A DNA stretch of 64,000 nt from Hysterangium stoloniferum. Taxonomy: Eukaryota; Basidiomycota; Agaricomycetes; Hysterangiales; Hysterangiaceae. The stretch is taken from assembly GCA_015178975.1 (NCBI GenBank), contig WHVD01000091.1, forward strand, positions 62,001 through 126,000, written 5' to 3'. Below are positions 21,597 to 34,862 of this stretch, piece after piece; position 1 is the first letter of the stretch; every line of letters starts with the position of its first letter. The notes below the pieces were generated by a model that was given only the letters and a program-made list of their open reading frames with translations, had not been told where the DNA came from and did not search any database. Position numbers and translations under genes: made by a program.

Positions 21597-24500
21597 TCAG
21601 CGTCGTACACGCTTGCGTCGATTTTTTATATCTGCCACGCTGACATGACTACGAGCAGGCGAAGGGGCTTGGTCTGCAGCAGGGTCGATGTTTTCTTGGC
21701 CATCCGATTCCGCGGTCTCACTAGCCTGTCGTCGTCGCTTTCGAGAAGTAGGAGCAACAGCTGGAGGCTGATGACCATTCGTAATGGGCTGCTTCCCGTT
21801 CTGTGCTGGCCCGCGATCTCCATTTGTAGCAGGCTCCTCGTCATATTGCTGCGCCACAACGGGCTCCTCATCATCGTTCATAGCGGGTATATCATCACGA
21901 ATTGCCGCTTTCTGAGCTGCACGACGCTTGGAAGGCGAGCGTAATTGAACGGCAGGGGATGCTACTGGCCCGAAAACATCTTCGTCATCGCCATCGTTGC
22001 CTTCAGAAAGCCGCTGACGACGAGCCTTCGGACGAGGTTTAGGTTTAGATTTTAGACGGGGAGGAGGAACCACAGCGTCGGCTTCGGCCTCTGTACCACT
22101 TTCCGCAACCAATCCTTCCGCTTGAGCCGTCTCATCTTCATCCGAGTGTATCATCTCGCCAGACCTGGTCCCTTTCTTCGTTCGTTTCTTGCCTTTTACG
22201 GTTGGGATAGCTATGTAAGACATGTTAGAGACAAGTTCACACATACTCATAGTTGGCAACTCACTTTTGTCTTTAGACATAGCAACCCCCAGCCGCTTCT
22301 CATACGCGCGATAAGGGTCCCAAGCCTTCGTTGTACCGATCTGAAGCTTAGATTGAGCTACAGCTTGGTCCAAGTGCGCTTTTCTGTTGAACAAATAAAT
22401 AGACAAACCCAAATAAAACATATGCACTTACATTTTCAGCGCATCGCGACTTTCAATGCTAGCAGACAATTGTTGCAACACACGGAAGAACAGCAATGCT
22501 TTGTTCGTCATCTTCTTGTTACTTAAAGTTACATAACCTGCGAGAAGTTTGACGATCCATGATATAGATCGTGTTTGAACGTCTACAACATGTTCACTCT
22601 CGAGGCGCTTGACAACAGATAACTGGGCACCGCGGACGATGAAACATGCACTTAAGGCTCTTGCTAGTGCTACAGCATGGTCATCAATGTGTACGATATC
22701 ATCCATAAACATCGTAAATGACTACCACATGCATTATTAGTTCCAAATGACTACAAGCATCGCATCATTAGTTACACTCACCTCCTGGATCGCCCGTACG
22801 ATAATTTCAGAGACAACTTGGCCTTCACCCTTGAACATGCCCACATCGCGAAGGAAATCAATCACAACCTTGATGTTGGTGTCAAACCCAGAGCCGAGAC
22901 GATCGTAGTGTGCTAGAACAACGGCGCTGTGGCTGGGATTAAGAACACCCACTCGGATGGCACGGATAAATGTTGCCAAAAGCGCATTAAGAACATACTC
23001 TCGCTCCAGATGTGATTGAGGCATCGACCGAGGATCTGTGTTAAACGTGTTAAAAAAGCGATATGACGAGGTCATGAAGGCGACAAACCAGGTGAATCCT
23101 CCCGATCGTCCTTTCGTGGTCTACCTTTTCTTTGTTTCTTCCCAGGTGTTTCCTCTTTTTTATTCGCATTTGCATCCGCATCGCCTTCGCCTTCACTGGT
23201 GCTCCCGGCACGGCTGGTTTCCTCCTCCGTCGTCTGACCTCTTTCTCTTTCTTCGTTTTCTTCAAGTTCGTCAACGAATTGCTCCACTTCCGCTTGCACG
23301 AAACCAGCACAACGGTATTGAGTCTCGTCGTCCATACTGAGCGGCAATGCGGAAGGTGGAGTATCCTCACCATGGCAAAAGAGAATATGTAAGTTGATCA
23401 GACTGTGGAATGCCTATTGATACGTTAAAGATAAGTGGCCCGATAAAACATTCTTTTATATATCACTCACAGCACGCTTGACACCTTCGCAAGGTTTCGA
23501 ATCACTCCCGACAGCGAACTCGGTCACCTTCTCCAAAACTGAGTTACGCTGTTCCTCCAGGAACTCCTTGTACTTCACGGCCTCTTCACTCGGCTCTTCA
23601 TCATTGCTGAGGCCTCTGGACTTCCACGCTAAGTGTAATATCAACAGTCGAAGGCACTCCTCGATCATCTTTCAGAAAAAAACGGTCAAGCAAATTGAAC
23701 CAGACTGCCGGGAAAGGGAAAACGTACCGCTTCCTCCTCCTTATATCCCAATCTTCCTCTCCCAGCCAAAACATTCATGATATCCCATGCACTACTCTGC
23801 TTGCCGCCTTCATCCTCTTCCATCCACCCAGTCATGTCCCTCACACCGGAGAGTAAAACGAGTCTTGCAGCGATCGTGCCTAATGTATGTACCTCGTCTT
23901 CTGAGAATCCAGCAACATCCAGTTCTTCACGTCCTGCGATGGCATCGCGGAGGGAAGTCGACAGTTCCTCTTCAAGCTCAGTATTTTTACTTGTGTTGGT
24001 GTTCGCGAGTAGGGTTGTAGAGGTAAGGTGTTGTATGGCAGAGGTAGCTTGGCTGAGTGTGATCGGAGATGAATGGGAGGTGAATTGTTTGATTATGTCG
24101 TCCCATAGATTCTCATAAGCCTGATAAGTAGAAATAATTAAAGTTAGAATGCGTAGACAGGTAATAAACTCACTGGAATCATCCTCATCTCAAGGTACAT
24201 ATCCAAATTCATAAGCTGTGGCATCACAAGCACATCCGCAACTCTGTTAGGATCTGTTTGATGCTTCGCAAACAAACGTGGCAATCCCTTTATCAATGCG
24301 CGTGTCATGTCAGATACGGCAGTCTCAGCCTCTCCCTGCGATTAGATCCAAAGCTTCAATTTGGGACTGACGAGCAAGCAAACCGGGCACACCTTCTTCC
24401 CTCCCGATCCCGGGCCTGCCTCTTCTTTGATCCTTCTCAAGACGGCAACAAAACACTCTAACAATGCCGCTTCCTCTGGCTCACTGAGTCTCCAAGCTTC

Positions 24501-26682
24501 ATCTACCACCTCCACCTCCACTGCCTTCTTACTCTTCTTTCCTGCTCTCATCGGACTGGTACCTACATCTGATGCAGAATGGTCCAACAACAGATGCTCC
24601 AACAGCGCCTCCCAATCTGCAATGGCTGGAACATCTTCCCAAAGAGCTTCTACAGCAAGGGCGATACGACCCTTTTGCTGTGCACTGACGAGCCGTGCAA
24701 TATCCCTATTCTTGCTTTCATTTTCTTCTGCAGGGCTCTCATCATCATTGTCGTCTTCGGATAATTGAAGTGACCCTTGGCGCGTTCGTTTGGCCCATTT
24801 GACGAGCAGTGTGGCGAGACATTTGATGCCTACTCTTTCGGTCTCTTTCTCCTTCACACCACCGGTACTATTTCTCCCTATCATTCCATCTTCCACCGCT
24901 TCGTCCCAAACACCTTTGACGAAGCCTGCTACTGCTTGCCGCACTCTGGGCTCTTCATCATATACGAGCAAGCATAGCTCATCGCGTTGCTCCTCTTCGA
25001 GTAAGGAATGACCGTCAATGGCAGAAAGAACTTGTAGCGCCGCTACACGGACGGACAGCTCCAAATCGGAGGTAGCCATTTGAACGAGACGACCTTTGAA
25101 CCGGTCCGTGAATTGTTGAAGTGTACCGAGGTGTTCGGGAGATGCATAAAGTGCCTGAAGTGATTTCACGGCAGCGAGGCGAACATGCGTGTCCTAAAGG
25201 AAAAAATGAGAATAACACATTCGAAGTCTTGAGTCTACCTACCGCATCTGAAAGAACCCAGCCAACGTAGTGGAAATATCGACCATCAAGGAACTGGCTT
25301 GGGTGGCTCTTAAACCATACACCCATGGCTTGCACACATTCTGTACGAATGCCGGGGTCATGGTCGCGATATCGGTGTACAAATACGCTATCCCATGTAG
25401 GTTAACCAGGTCATTCGAGAGAAATGGAAATGAACGCATCCGCACCCATTGAAAAAGTCATCAATGAACGCCTTCAGCGTTGTCTTCCTCTGCCTTACTT
25501 CCTGAGCCTTGTTCTCAAATTCCTTATCACGACCTTTTCCTTTGGACTTTGACGTGCCTGCGCGTTTCTTCTCTCCTTCTCGCTGCCTTGCTATGATCAC
25601 GACCTCCTTTTCCACCTCGGCAGCAACTTCACAAAGCGCGCTTTCGAGATCCATAGCTACAACTGTGGCGGTATGGCGAAGGCTACGCAGCTGCGAGGAG
25701 GACATAGCGACCACCCATGGCAGAACCGTAGGAAGTAGGTCTGATGTGTAAAGACTTCCCAGTTCAGCGGATGAAGCAACTAACCGGTGAAGAAATTCGG
25801 AAAGTTGCTTGCGGAATTTCTTGAAAATAGGCAGTTTAGACGCAAGGGGGTAGAGTGGGGCGTTTGCCTGGTTATTGTTAGAAACTTGATCGGAGCAGAC
25901 CGGACACAATGACAAGATGGCGAACCTGCTTTAGCCCTTCTGTGAATGTATCGAGTTTATCAACGACGCCATCTTGGTCAGTGGCTTCGTGTGAATCCAC
26001 CGAATCATTGCAGCCACACGCCCGAAGTATACAGTTGGTTAAATCTGCAAGGGCGAGATCTGGAGTATTAGAAAGAGCGTCGAGATAATCTTCGACTGTG
26101 GACTGCAGGGCGGCGGATGGATTCAGAATAGTGTCTTGACCATAAACATCAGAGAACATCTACGGCATGCAACGTTTAACAAAACATACTGAAAAGTGCA
26201 TTATCGTCGGAAATGTGACTATCCCTAATCTGCTGTACGACGTCAACAGTCGCGTCGACCTTGGTCTTGCGAGTGCCAGTCGCGACTTTAGGCTTCACCG
26301 CCCGAGGTTTTTTGACAACAGGTGTTTGTGTCTTCGTTTTGGACGCGCCAGCTACGGGCTGCCTCTTCATCTTGGTAGCTTTAGTTTTGGGAGCAGAATA
26401 GTCCTCCTCATCTTCGTCGTCATCGTCGGGATCTTCATTAGGTTCTTCCGCGACTTCGCCGCCATCTGAAGTAAGTTTATCAGTCACGTCCCCTGCCTCA
26501 TTATCTGTGTCGCGTTTGCGCTTCTTGGAGGCAGCAGTCGAGACTGTCCAGATATGGTATGTATGAGATCAGTGAAGTGGTGGCAACTGGCTTCTGATGG
26601 GACTACCTTGGGCAAAAGGCTTCGCAATCTTTCTCTCTCTATTAGATCTTCTTACTGTCGGTGTTGCCTCTGATTCAGACAT
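21597..26682 (-). CDS. scc3: Cohesin subunit SCC3/STAG (Psc3/Irr1 orthologue)
   Basis: Non-SMC cohesin subunit that binds the kleisin and DNA in sister chromatid cohesion. Fourteen exons: 26607-26682, 26190-26543, 25926-26134, 25446-25867, 25243-25387, 24393-25193, 24174-24335, 23728-24120, 23471-23668, 23089-23413, 22782-23035, 22432-22721, 22265-22383, 21597-22210. Total 1453 residues, all phases consistent. The start is MSESEATPTVRRSNR, followed by an acidic/basic disordered N-terminus. NPSAALQSTVEDYLD and the STAG domain span about 150-300. The stromalin-conservative domain (~350-430) contains HRYRDHDPGIRTEC, GVWFKSHP and YFHYVGWVLSDA. HEAT-like repeats follow, and the C-terminal ~220 residues are disordered, acidic and basic. 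It is somewhat longer than yeast Irr1. It lies in tandem with SYF2, 191 bp apart. Confidence 0.9.
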
Positions 26683-26873
26683 GTTTAGGGCGAAGGTAAG
26701 GGAGATGACCACTAGAGTCTGTGACAAGACGCGCTCCTAACACGCGCAAGTAACCGCCCACAAAAGGGGTGAGCGCCTACAATCAAACCGAACAAATCGG
26801 GACCTAATTTTGTACACCTTCCTACAGGATATTACAATGTACAATAAATACTTGCAGCATACTGATAATGTTC

Positions 26874-28068
26874 TCATAGTGCAGTCCCTCGCTCGAAGCT
26901 TGCTCTGATCTCTGTTGTATACTTGTCGTAATACCGAGCAATCTGGGAAGGATGAATGAGAAAACGGAGCCACTAAACTTTTAGACAAAGTGAACAGACC
27001 TTTCTGTTGAACACCCTATTCCGCTCATTAATGTACGTAAGGTCGCTGTCATCTTCATTTAACCTCTTCCTGGAACGCTTGCCACGCTTATCGAGACTAG
27101 AGCCAGGAAATGTTAGCAAAAGGGTTATGAGCAATCAGCAGGTAATACGCACTCCAAGTTCAGTTTCGACACAACTCTGTCGATGGCCTCCTCGGACGGT
27201 TTATTATCCGCGTATAGCAATGAATTTGCATCACGATAAAGATGTTCCGCTGCTAATTGCTGCTCCACTGATACAGTAGCTACCTGGAGCTGATCAATAT
27301 CTGATGTTGCAGAGCGAGCAATTGCATCAGACTGATATCCCATTGCAGCCTGTTTCTGAGCATTGTACGCCTCCAAGTCCGGCTTGAGATGGTCAAGATC
27401 CTTTTTGTATTTCCGCCTAGCAGCATGTGCATCATCTTCAGAAATAGTGGTCATTAGTATATATAGTATTCAGAAGAAAACCCCAACGAACCATGAAACT
27501 CGAAGTCGGCTCTTGTCTTTTTCCTCTTCAATTTCTTCTCCCACGCATCATTCTCTTCAATCGTATATTCCCAGTTTTTTACCCTCTCCGCATCTTCACC
27601 ACGGTCCTCTGCATCTGCCTTAAGCCGCAATATTTCATGCAGCTTCCGTTGTTTTTCCAATCGTGCTGCATCCCTGGCTGTGGTCTTCACTTTTGTCGAT
27701 TCCGAGATGAGATCGGCCCGGTTGTCTTTAGCTGACTGACGCTGTAAACACAAAAGATATTAGTCGATTCGACACGAACAGGCAAGAAGGCGACATACCA
27801 TCCGTAGGCGCAAAGCTTTTAGCTTCTCAGCACGTTCCTCCATGCTAAGACTCTTTTCTGCTTCCACTGCTTGTCCAGCCAGTGAATCTGTCACCAACTC
27901 TTCAGTTGCGACCACAATAACCTGTTCGACATGGTCAACCACTGCCTCAGCGACAGATTTCTCCTCTTGATGTGGTTGACTCGTCACAGCATCTTGTTTT
28001 TGAACTTCTACTACGGCTACTTTGCTCTTTGCCTTGCCCCTGCCTTTGGTCGCTCCCTTTGGTGGCAT
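26874..28068 (-). CDS. syf2: Pre-mRNA-splicing factor SYF2
   Basis: Component of the Prp19-associated (NineTeen) part of the active spliceosome. Five exons: 27799-28068, 27492-27741, 27153-27435, 27000-27096, 26874-26942, giving 322 residues with consistent phase. After a basic and acidic N-terminus (MPPKGATKGRGK) come the SYF2 domain signatures: ERAEKLKALRLRM, TTARDAARLEKQRKL, RGEDAERVKNWEYTIEEN, WEKKLKRKK, DDAHAARRKYKKDL, LYADNKPSEEAIDRVV and the terminal YINERNR / IARYYDKYT. The ATG at 28068 fits the family; an upstream in-frame ATG at 28095 would add nine residues. Same strand as SCC3 and NDH2. Confidence 0.93.
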
Positions 28069-28542
28069 TGTTTGAAGTAAGGTACGCCTGAACACTAAGC
28101 GCTGGTTGCCAGCCGATCGGAGCTTAAATTCAGTTATATAATCCTTTTCTCAAGATACAATTTTCTGTGCCCGTCTTTCATGTAGCCGCTTCTCCCCCTT
28201 CCTCTCTTTCACAAGCGTGCTGGTAGCTACAAGGTAAGAATCACTCTTCTTTTACACAAGGGCCATATACCATTCCATGTCCGTGATGAAATCAAATTTC
28301 ACAAAGTTCAAGCTCAACAGTCTTATGGATATGTCCAATTGATGCTTTATCTGCAATTCTGATCCTTCTTTTCAATCTTGTCTACCTTGAAATCATTGCA
28401 TGGTGCTGATAACTTGCTTACAATTCATAGGTGTATAACTTACAGAGGGACGGGATGTACTATGGGGCAAGGGGTGATTATGTTTTATAGATATAGAACC
28501 ATTATGTATGTATATTATATTATAAGGAATTGTGTTGTGCTT

Positions 28543-31143
28543 TTAAAATCGAGAAATATCGCGTCCAAATATCCCTGCATTAGTGCTATAGTCAGTTTGG
28601 AACGAATGGTGTATGTTAGATACGTACAATTTAGAAACCTGTCGAAGTGAAAGTGGTAAGAGTTTTATTGCAAAATCCATTACTGAACAGTACGCACCAG
28701 TATACAGGGACTAGAATTCTAAACAACTGTGATCAGCTTTTTTTTTTTTGAAGCATGAGCCAACAATCTCACTTATTTCTCCAGCTAAGGGTCATGCTGA
28801 AATATGCCGATCTCCAAAGGAGCCAAGCAATACGTCTAGAGGAATCCTCCAGCTTGCGTAATCTCATAACTGATGACAGCACTTACCCAGTTTCTTTGGT
28901 CTTTAATCCGGACTTAGTCCCCGACCTGTCATAAATCGCTCGCCTGTATAATGCGACTTAATTAACAGACGTCAACGAGAAAACTTTCAAGAATCCAACA
29001 TACCAGTCACCAAGGTAAGCCATTATACCCAGATTAGTAAACTTGAAGGGCTTCGTCAATGCCCTTCCATGTTTCCCAATGGAATTCAGGGTCTTGGCAA
29101 CGTATTTTGCTTCCTGATATGCAACTAATGCATTTATCAACATCACTGATTTTGAACTGACAGGAGAAGTAATATAAACCTTGTGCTGTTGCTGGTAACC
29201 TTCCTGTCTCTATCACACTTGCATCACCAACGGCCCAAACATCATCCACGACTTCGCCATTGTCTGCATGCAAAACGTTAAGTCGATCATTCACCATCAA
29301 GCTATGATCGGGTGGAGATTAGGCTCTAGATATAGATTGGTGGTAGTGGAACATACCCTCCAGTCTTGTCGTCCTTCTTAAGCTCCTTTATGGATTGGAG
29401 CAAAGGATTTGGGGCAAGTCCTGTGCTCCAGACTAGGAGACCAAAGGGGACTAGAAAATGGAACCGTGAGTTGCCTTTAGGCCAAGTAAGGACGAATTAT
29501 ACCTTCGCCCTCCTCTTTCAACGTTATACACCCCTGTGTTGGCCGTTTCCTATCAGAACTTATCGATGGTATACGCCTTGTGTACTTACCGGCTCAACCT
29601 TCTCAACATGATGCTGCGCCTTGATTGTTATACCATTCCTCTTAAACCGGTCCATCGCATAGCTGAAAAATGATAGTCAGAACGCCTTGAATCTTATCAC
29701 AGACTGAATTTCTTTACTTGATCAATTCTTGGTCAAAATTACCCAATATCTGAGGCGCTACATCATAGATCGTAATCCTCGCCATGGGAGCCAGGTGAGG
29801 ATACGCTCGAGTTAGGTCGGTATTGAGTAGGTCGTGAAGTTCCGCGGCGAATTCGACTCCCTGTCATTTTTTGTGAGAAACACGTGTGTAGAAACGTTTC
29901 AAGAAATACGCACTGTGGGTCCACCACCAACAATGCAGAAGTTCAGGAGCTTACGGCGGTCTGCATCAGTTAGCATAGGCAAGTTGGCTTCCGAGAATAC
30001 TAGGAGGTTTCAATGACTCCAAACTTGAGGGATAGATCAAGAAAATAACTGACGTTCCAGTATACGGGTACGAATAACTCTGGCGTCTTTGACATCCTTT
30101 AAAAAGCGGGCATGTTCTTTTACGCCTGGAACATTAAATGCTAGTAATGCAGGATTTAGAGGGATCGGATTATGGAAAAAAAAAACTCAAACGACTGACT
30201 CTCTGCATACGCTCCAACAGCTATTACAAGCTTGTCATATCCTATTGTGAACTTTGGCCCCATTATCCTTTGACCTCGATCGTCTGTGAATCCAGCATAG
30301 TCACGGCTGCCTTTCATAGTTTCGTGTAGGGACACGGGAGTGGCCGGCGTCTTACAGTGATACTATGAACAGAGGCGATCTGGATAATGCAAAATATACA
30401 CACGCATTCTAAAACTTTGCGCTTGAAATCTGATAAAATAAAATAATGTTAGTAAACATTGATGCAATGCCGAGCCCGCAAGTCAGGTTAATACAGTTTA
30501 TTTGACGAAAACCAACATGAAAAAAACAAACAAACTTGACTTACCTATGGCATCACACCATGCCTGAAATGACTGCTGGTGACCACAGATGTCAGCAACA
30601 GATCAACTAGGATGATTTCAGGGATCTCACTGATTCTGGCGCAAAAGCTCTGACCTGAAAATAATATGTGTAATTGATGTATGATATTTATAAATGAAGA
30701 TTTACAGGTTCAAGGGCCGTCCGATATTCCAAGGTGCCAACTGCACAACTTGCCAACAAAGGCGTAAAGGCGAAATAGCTGTTCGCTGATAACATGGTGA
30801 CTATGACACAAATATGAATCATTTGCCATTATTTCTTGAGATTACACCGGCTGACCGTCTGCAATTTAGAAGTTAGCGGATCTCGCACTTGTATGTACAA
30901 TATTTGACTCACCCCATCGCTTTTTATCCACTTTCCTCAATACTTCATATCCTCCTTTGAAATCGTATTGAAAATTGAGAAATCCTCACTAGCGAACTGT
31001 TAGTGAAGGGACGAACCCCAGCCACTTCCTACAATAACTAATCGCTGTTTTGCTGAGATGGCAGAGGCACTGAACGACCTGCATGAATTAGAGAAAACAC
31101 TTGTTGGAATGGCAGCATATCTGGAAGAGGCTGCGAGCAACAT
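28543..31143 (-). CDS. Type II (alternative) NADH dehydrogenase, mitochondrial
   Basis: Rotenone-insensitive FAD enzyme passing electrons from NADH to ubiquinone without proton pumping. Twenty exons give 482 residues: 31017-31143, 30913-30954, 30706-30800, 30631-30654, 30545-30575, 30404-30429, 30200-30362, 30054-30140, 29914-29999, 29718-29860, 29590-29662, 29503-29533, 29357-29450, 29180-29301, 29004-29124, 28887-28943, 28773-28835, 28698-28718, 28628-28638, 28543-28574. The N-terminus is Ser/Arg-rich and lacks acids (residues 1-28), a mitochondrial presequence. FAD motif VIVGSGWGGYEV is at ~34-45 and NADH motif CIVGGGPTGVEFAAEL at ~220-235. DVWAVGDAS and the C-terminal WFLNWIFGRD membrane anchor follow. 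No EF-hand is present. Inner or outer face of the inner membrane cannot be told. Oddities: an 11-nt microexon and one intron of only 41 bp (30363-30403). Confidence 0.88.
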
Positions 31144-33012
31144 TCGATGTACGGGATATCTAATCGTCGGACTTTTTAATCATCTGGAGCGGCTATGAAG
31201 TCATGCAGTGTACGGAGGTATGCGGGTGAATATATTAAGTGTTGCCCAGGACCCTTCACGAGCCGTCATCTGCCGAATGCAAAGTCCTGGATCAGGCTCT
31301 ATTAGAGAAGGAAATATATGCGATTGGCAAGTTTAGCCATCACTGGTCATGCTGTCTATAAGAGTTGTACAAGTATGCATGTTACTAAGAGGACTTGAGA
31401 CTTCCATAGTGTTTGCCCCGGTAACACCAATCAAAGTTCCGGGGGTTCCTAGCCCGAGTGCGTTTCAACAATTGATTCATTGTAGACGCCATGTAGAGCA
31501 TGTTCATCTTGGGTACTGTGCATAGACGTAGGTATGATTGGAGACATGTCCGCGTCGCCCTTGACTTACAATGCAGAAACCCACTAATTGTGATGTCAGT
31601 TCTGGTAGAGTCAGCGAAGTGCAGTACAAAGTTTTCATGCTTTATCAGGATAATAAGGGGATTTAATACCATCATTCACGGCGTTTCGGGGACGTCTAGT
31701 TGAAGCCCAGATAGATGAGATTCAAGTCAGCGATGATCGGACAGGTTACAGTGGGCACGCGTAGAATTGGTAATATATCTAACATTCGCTGTCCTGTAAT
31801 AGTTTTATGAAACCGCTTGTGTGATTAGGCTGGTCGTGAGATCCCTAATCCGTTGGATTTTCTTATGAAGAACATGAAATCCCTGACGAAAAGATAGAAC
31901 GGTTTCATTTTTAGCTTACAATCTTGGAATTGAAGACTGCTATTTGACAAGCATGACCATGGAATACAGAGCGATGCTAGAGAGCCCCGAGCATGGGTAA
32001 TATGGGGATTGTCTACGAAAAATACCAGCGAAGGATGCGGTGTTTCTCTTGCCGCAGTGTTGTTCGGTCTGTTCTTGGACATCAGCGGACGCAGCATCAT
32101 TTGCGTTTAGTATAGTCCTGTTAAAGCGGTCGAATCGGTGAATAGCGTGGCGATGCCGCGCTCAGAACGGGCCCGATACGAGCCGGTAGGCTGACGAGGA
32201 GAATAACCTCGAAGAGATGCCGACTTAAGTCATCAAACACCTGAGTCTCATCAGTTGTTACGCGTAACTTGACAGGGATTGCGTGTTGACGCAGGGGGGT
32301 ATATACGCCGGTACACGGTGGACGCGAACAAAAAGCTTTTTTATTACTACGCTACTGTACTGAACCACATAGCCTAGCACGAAATATACTGGGACCGTCG
32401 GGATTACTACCAAACGGCTAAAATTTCAATATTGCGCATCCTTCGACCACCTCATTCCGTGTCGCTGCCTTCGCGCACCAACCAAGCGGCTCCTCTGGTG
32501 TTCTAGTCAAAGAAGAACTTCCACTGTGTCCGCGGCCTTTAGGCCACAGCACGAGCGTGAGTCGAATTTCTACGCCCATGAAGAGGCCATCGGCATCGGT
32601 CAAGAAGAGAAGCTCCGCGATACTAGTCCAGTCAAAGGGCAGACAACCAATCCATGCAATAGCAGGAGATGTCATGGATATACACATCTGCTCGCGGCTG
32701 CCTTTATGCTCGCCGTTACATTGGCGTGGCGCGGGTCTATTGCAAGCGATTCGTATATGGTTAACCTCAATTCGGTCTGTTTCCCTATCGGCACGGGCAT
32801 AGGCCAGACGGCAGGTTAACCCGGCGGTCAGGTGGTGCCTGGCACCTTCTTGCGAGCCTTCCAGTCGGGTCCAAACCAGCTTAAACACCCATTGGTCAGT
32901 AAGTTCTTCCCCTCAAGTTCGTGTCACCTGAATTCTTCCGCCACCTTTTCACGTCCGCATCACTAGCAGAATGAATATATATATTATATACATTTTTAGA
33001 AGGTATCTGCTT
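31144..33012. other. Intergenic, no gene supported
   Basis: Open frames exist on both strands at 32418-32888 (a 156-codon minus frame and overlapping plus frames), but none has a motif, a convincing start or intron structure. The first few hundred bases are presumably the NDH2 promoter. Confidence 0.45.
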
Positions 33013-33014
33013 TG

Positions 33015-33250
33015 TGATAGAAGCAGTGTGTCTAATGAATACCAGTAGACTCTTGTTATAAAGTACATAAGCTACCTTTGGTAAGCTAGAATGCAGTAAT
33101 TATAGAACAATTGTATAGCTGTATATTGTTTATGGATACTCTATATGGAATGGAGATTGACCATGTAGCCTCTCAGTGAAGGGTTATCACTCTGTGAAGG
33201 TTTATCACTCACTGAGTGTTATATTTAGAACTGTGCAAATAACTTTATCA
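33015..33250 (+). repeat. Copia 5' LTR (truncated element)
   Basis: The stretch starts TGATAG and ends TTATCA, giving TGATA/TATCA inverted ends, directly before a copia-type primer-binding site. About 236 bp. The left boundary could be two bases further left (TGTGATA). It contains two copies of a GTGAAGG.TTATCACT motif at 33177-33210. Confidence 0.55.
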
Positions 33251-33262
33251 GGTTATAGGCTC
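33251..33262 (+). other. Copia primer-binding site
   Basis: GGTTATAGGCTC, immediately after the LTR end, resembles the complement of the initiator tRNA-Met anticodon arm used by copia elements. A gag start follows 30 bp downstream. Confidence 0.5.
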
Positions 33263-33289
33263 TACAAAGCCTAGCATCAAGAGTTTCAT

Positions 33290-33420
33290 TGTCTCAAAAC
33301 TTGACTGAGATGGATCAAATTGGGTTACCTGGAAGAACCAGATACTGATGGTACTCAGTGCTGGCAAAGGTTGTGAGAGGCTCTTCCTTAATGTCAGGGA
33401 TAATGCTCATTTTAGAAGCT
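33290..33420 (+). pseudogene. Copia gag N-terminus, truncated
   Basis: One frame reads KLD, a TGA stop, then DGSNWVTWKNQILMVLSAGKG, the typical start of a copia UBN2-type Gag. It ends within about 40 codons. Together with the LTR and primer site this is a copia 5' end that lost the rest. It abuts the 3' end of the seven-TM pseudogene on the other strand, so the insertion may have cut that gene. Confidence 0.6.
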
Positions 33421-33455
33421 CGGAATTCCATTTAACGGCAGCCCCAACCTTGCTT

Positions 33456-34634
33456 TTTTCACTCCGGGAACGACAGAGGTCTGTTTTGCAGGCTTAAACG
33501 GGGTGACAGTAATTGGACCCGGCATTCGAGTCTTGAACAGTCAAGTCTGTGGATGTCTCGCCATTTCTGGATGAAGGCTTGAGGAGCATCTTGAGCCCCT
33601 GCGCGGCTAAGGGCAACTCTTAAAGTAATCAAATCGGGGGCGAACAGTAATACTTCACTATACTAAATGTTAAAGAATGAAATAGTTTACCTCCACTTGA
33701 GCCATAACACCAAGGATCAGATTATGGAAACTACTTTCTCGTGCAAACAATACAACGTGAATGATGCCTACGACGACATATAAAGCTGCACTCTCTATGA
33801 ACATGGCAGAGAGAGTAGCATAAAGGGTCGTATGGCCTTTCCCGAGGACTTTGGCAACAGTATGGCGATGCCACAGAAGACGGCCACAAATCATCATGCT
33901 AACAAGAACGTTGAAGATGATTGACAGACACCAGTAGGGGATGCCTGTGGTGACGGCGGAGACCTTCCAGAACGGCATCCCAGGCATTGCGGCCTGGTAT
34001 ATAGAGACAATAGAGAGATCTAGAGTCTCAGATTAAAGCATATCGTGTGTAGATGCAGAACGAACCGAAAGATAAGGCAAAGAGTGATGCAGGAAACACA
34101 ATGACACGACCATTACGGTCCCAGAGGACGAAACATCTAAAGAGCTATTACAATGGGCAGTATTTTGGACGATTAACGGGATCCCTGGATCAATCAAGAA
34201 CTATAGTGCCAATCGGAAGTCCATTAGCCAAGAGATTGGCCGCAACGAACGCCACGTTCCCCATTGTCTCCATACTGCTTCTCCTCATGCTCTTGGCAAG
34301 ACCGTCAGTCTTGCACGACGCTGCATGTCCAAGCCATGCCGTCTCGCCGAATCCAATACCACTTGCAATACTAATCATCCCGCATGCTAATAACAAAAGA
34401 CTGTAAACAAGTGCCAGGCGACCTTTCCAGCGACGGGTTTGCAGAGGAGCAAGTAGACAATCGCGCTGAATATTGAGACGTGGGTGCCTAAAAGTGTCAT
34501 TAATATCAATAATAATAATAGGAATAATCACCGATTCACTCGCCGTACGTAGATGATTGAAGATGCTGTCTCAGGTATAACAGGGTATCAAAATCGCGTT
34601 CGAACCGACTCTCTGTTGCATTGATAACCACCAT
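33456..34634 (-). pseudogene. Seven-TM protein pseudogene
   Basis: Minus-strand fragments resemble a large agaricomycete seven-TM family. Pieces in order: a start MVVINATESRF, a membrane segment around VSIFSAIVYLLLCKPV, YSLLLLACGMISIASG, ANLLANGL, RCFVLWDRN, then VSAVTTGIPYWCLSIIFNVLV, CGRLLWHRH and AMFIESAALYVVVGIIH, and a weak end piece LITLRVALSRAG. The pieces sit in different frames at several places where no intron with matching phase can be drawn (for example between the CKPVAGKVAWHLF and YSLLLLACG segments). I therefore call it a pseudogene. Stop taken at about 33456. A copia remnant lies at its 3' end. Confidence 0.6.
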
Positions 34635-34862
34635 GATGCGAAAAGTCATCAACTGTGTTTTGGAGGGGCTGCTCACCGCTGCTAACGATACACGTCTCTT
34701 ATACCACACTGTCTTCTCTTGAGGGTAGACCCGATGGAAGTGGCCCCGCCCCGTCCCCAGCATTGATTCCTTGTGTACAAGTCCGCGATCGCGGTTAATA
34801 TATAGCGATGACGGCCTGATTAAGGTGTTCAATAAATACAAAATACAAATAACATAAAAATT

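Noticed and set aside
32418..32888. 156-codon minus-strand frame
   Set aside because: Overlapping frames are open on the other strand as well, no family motif; likely due to local higher GC.
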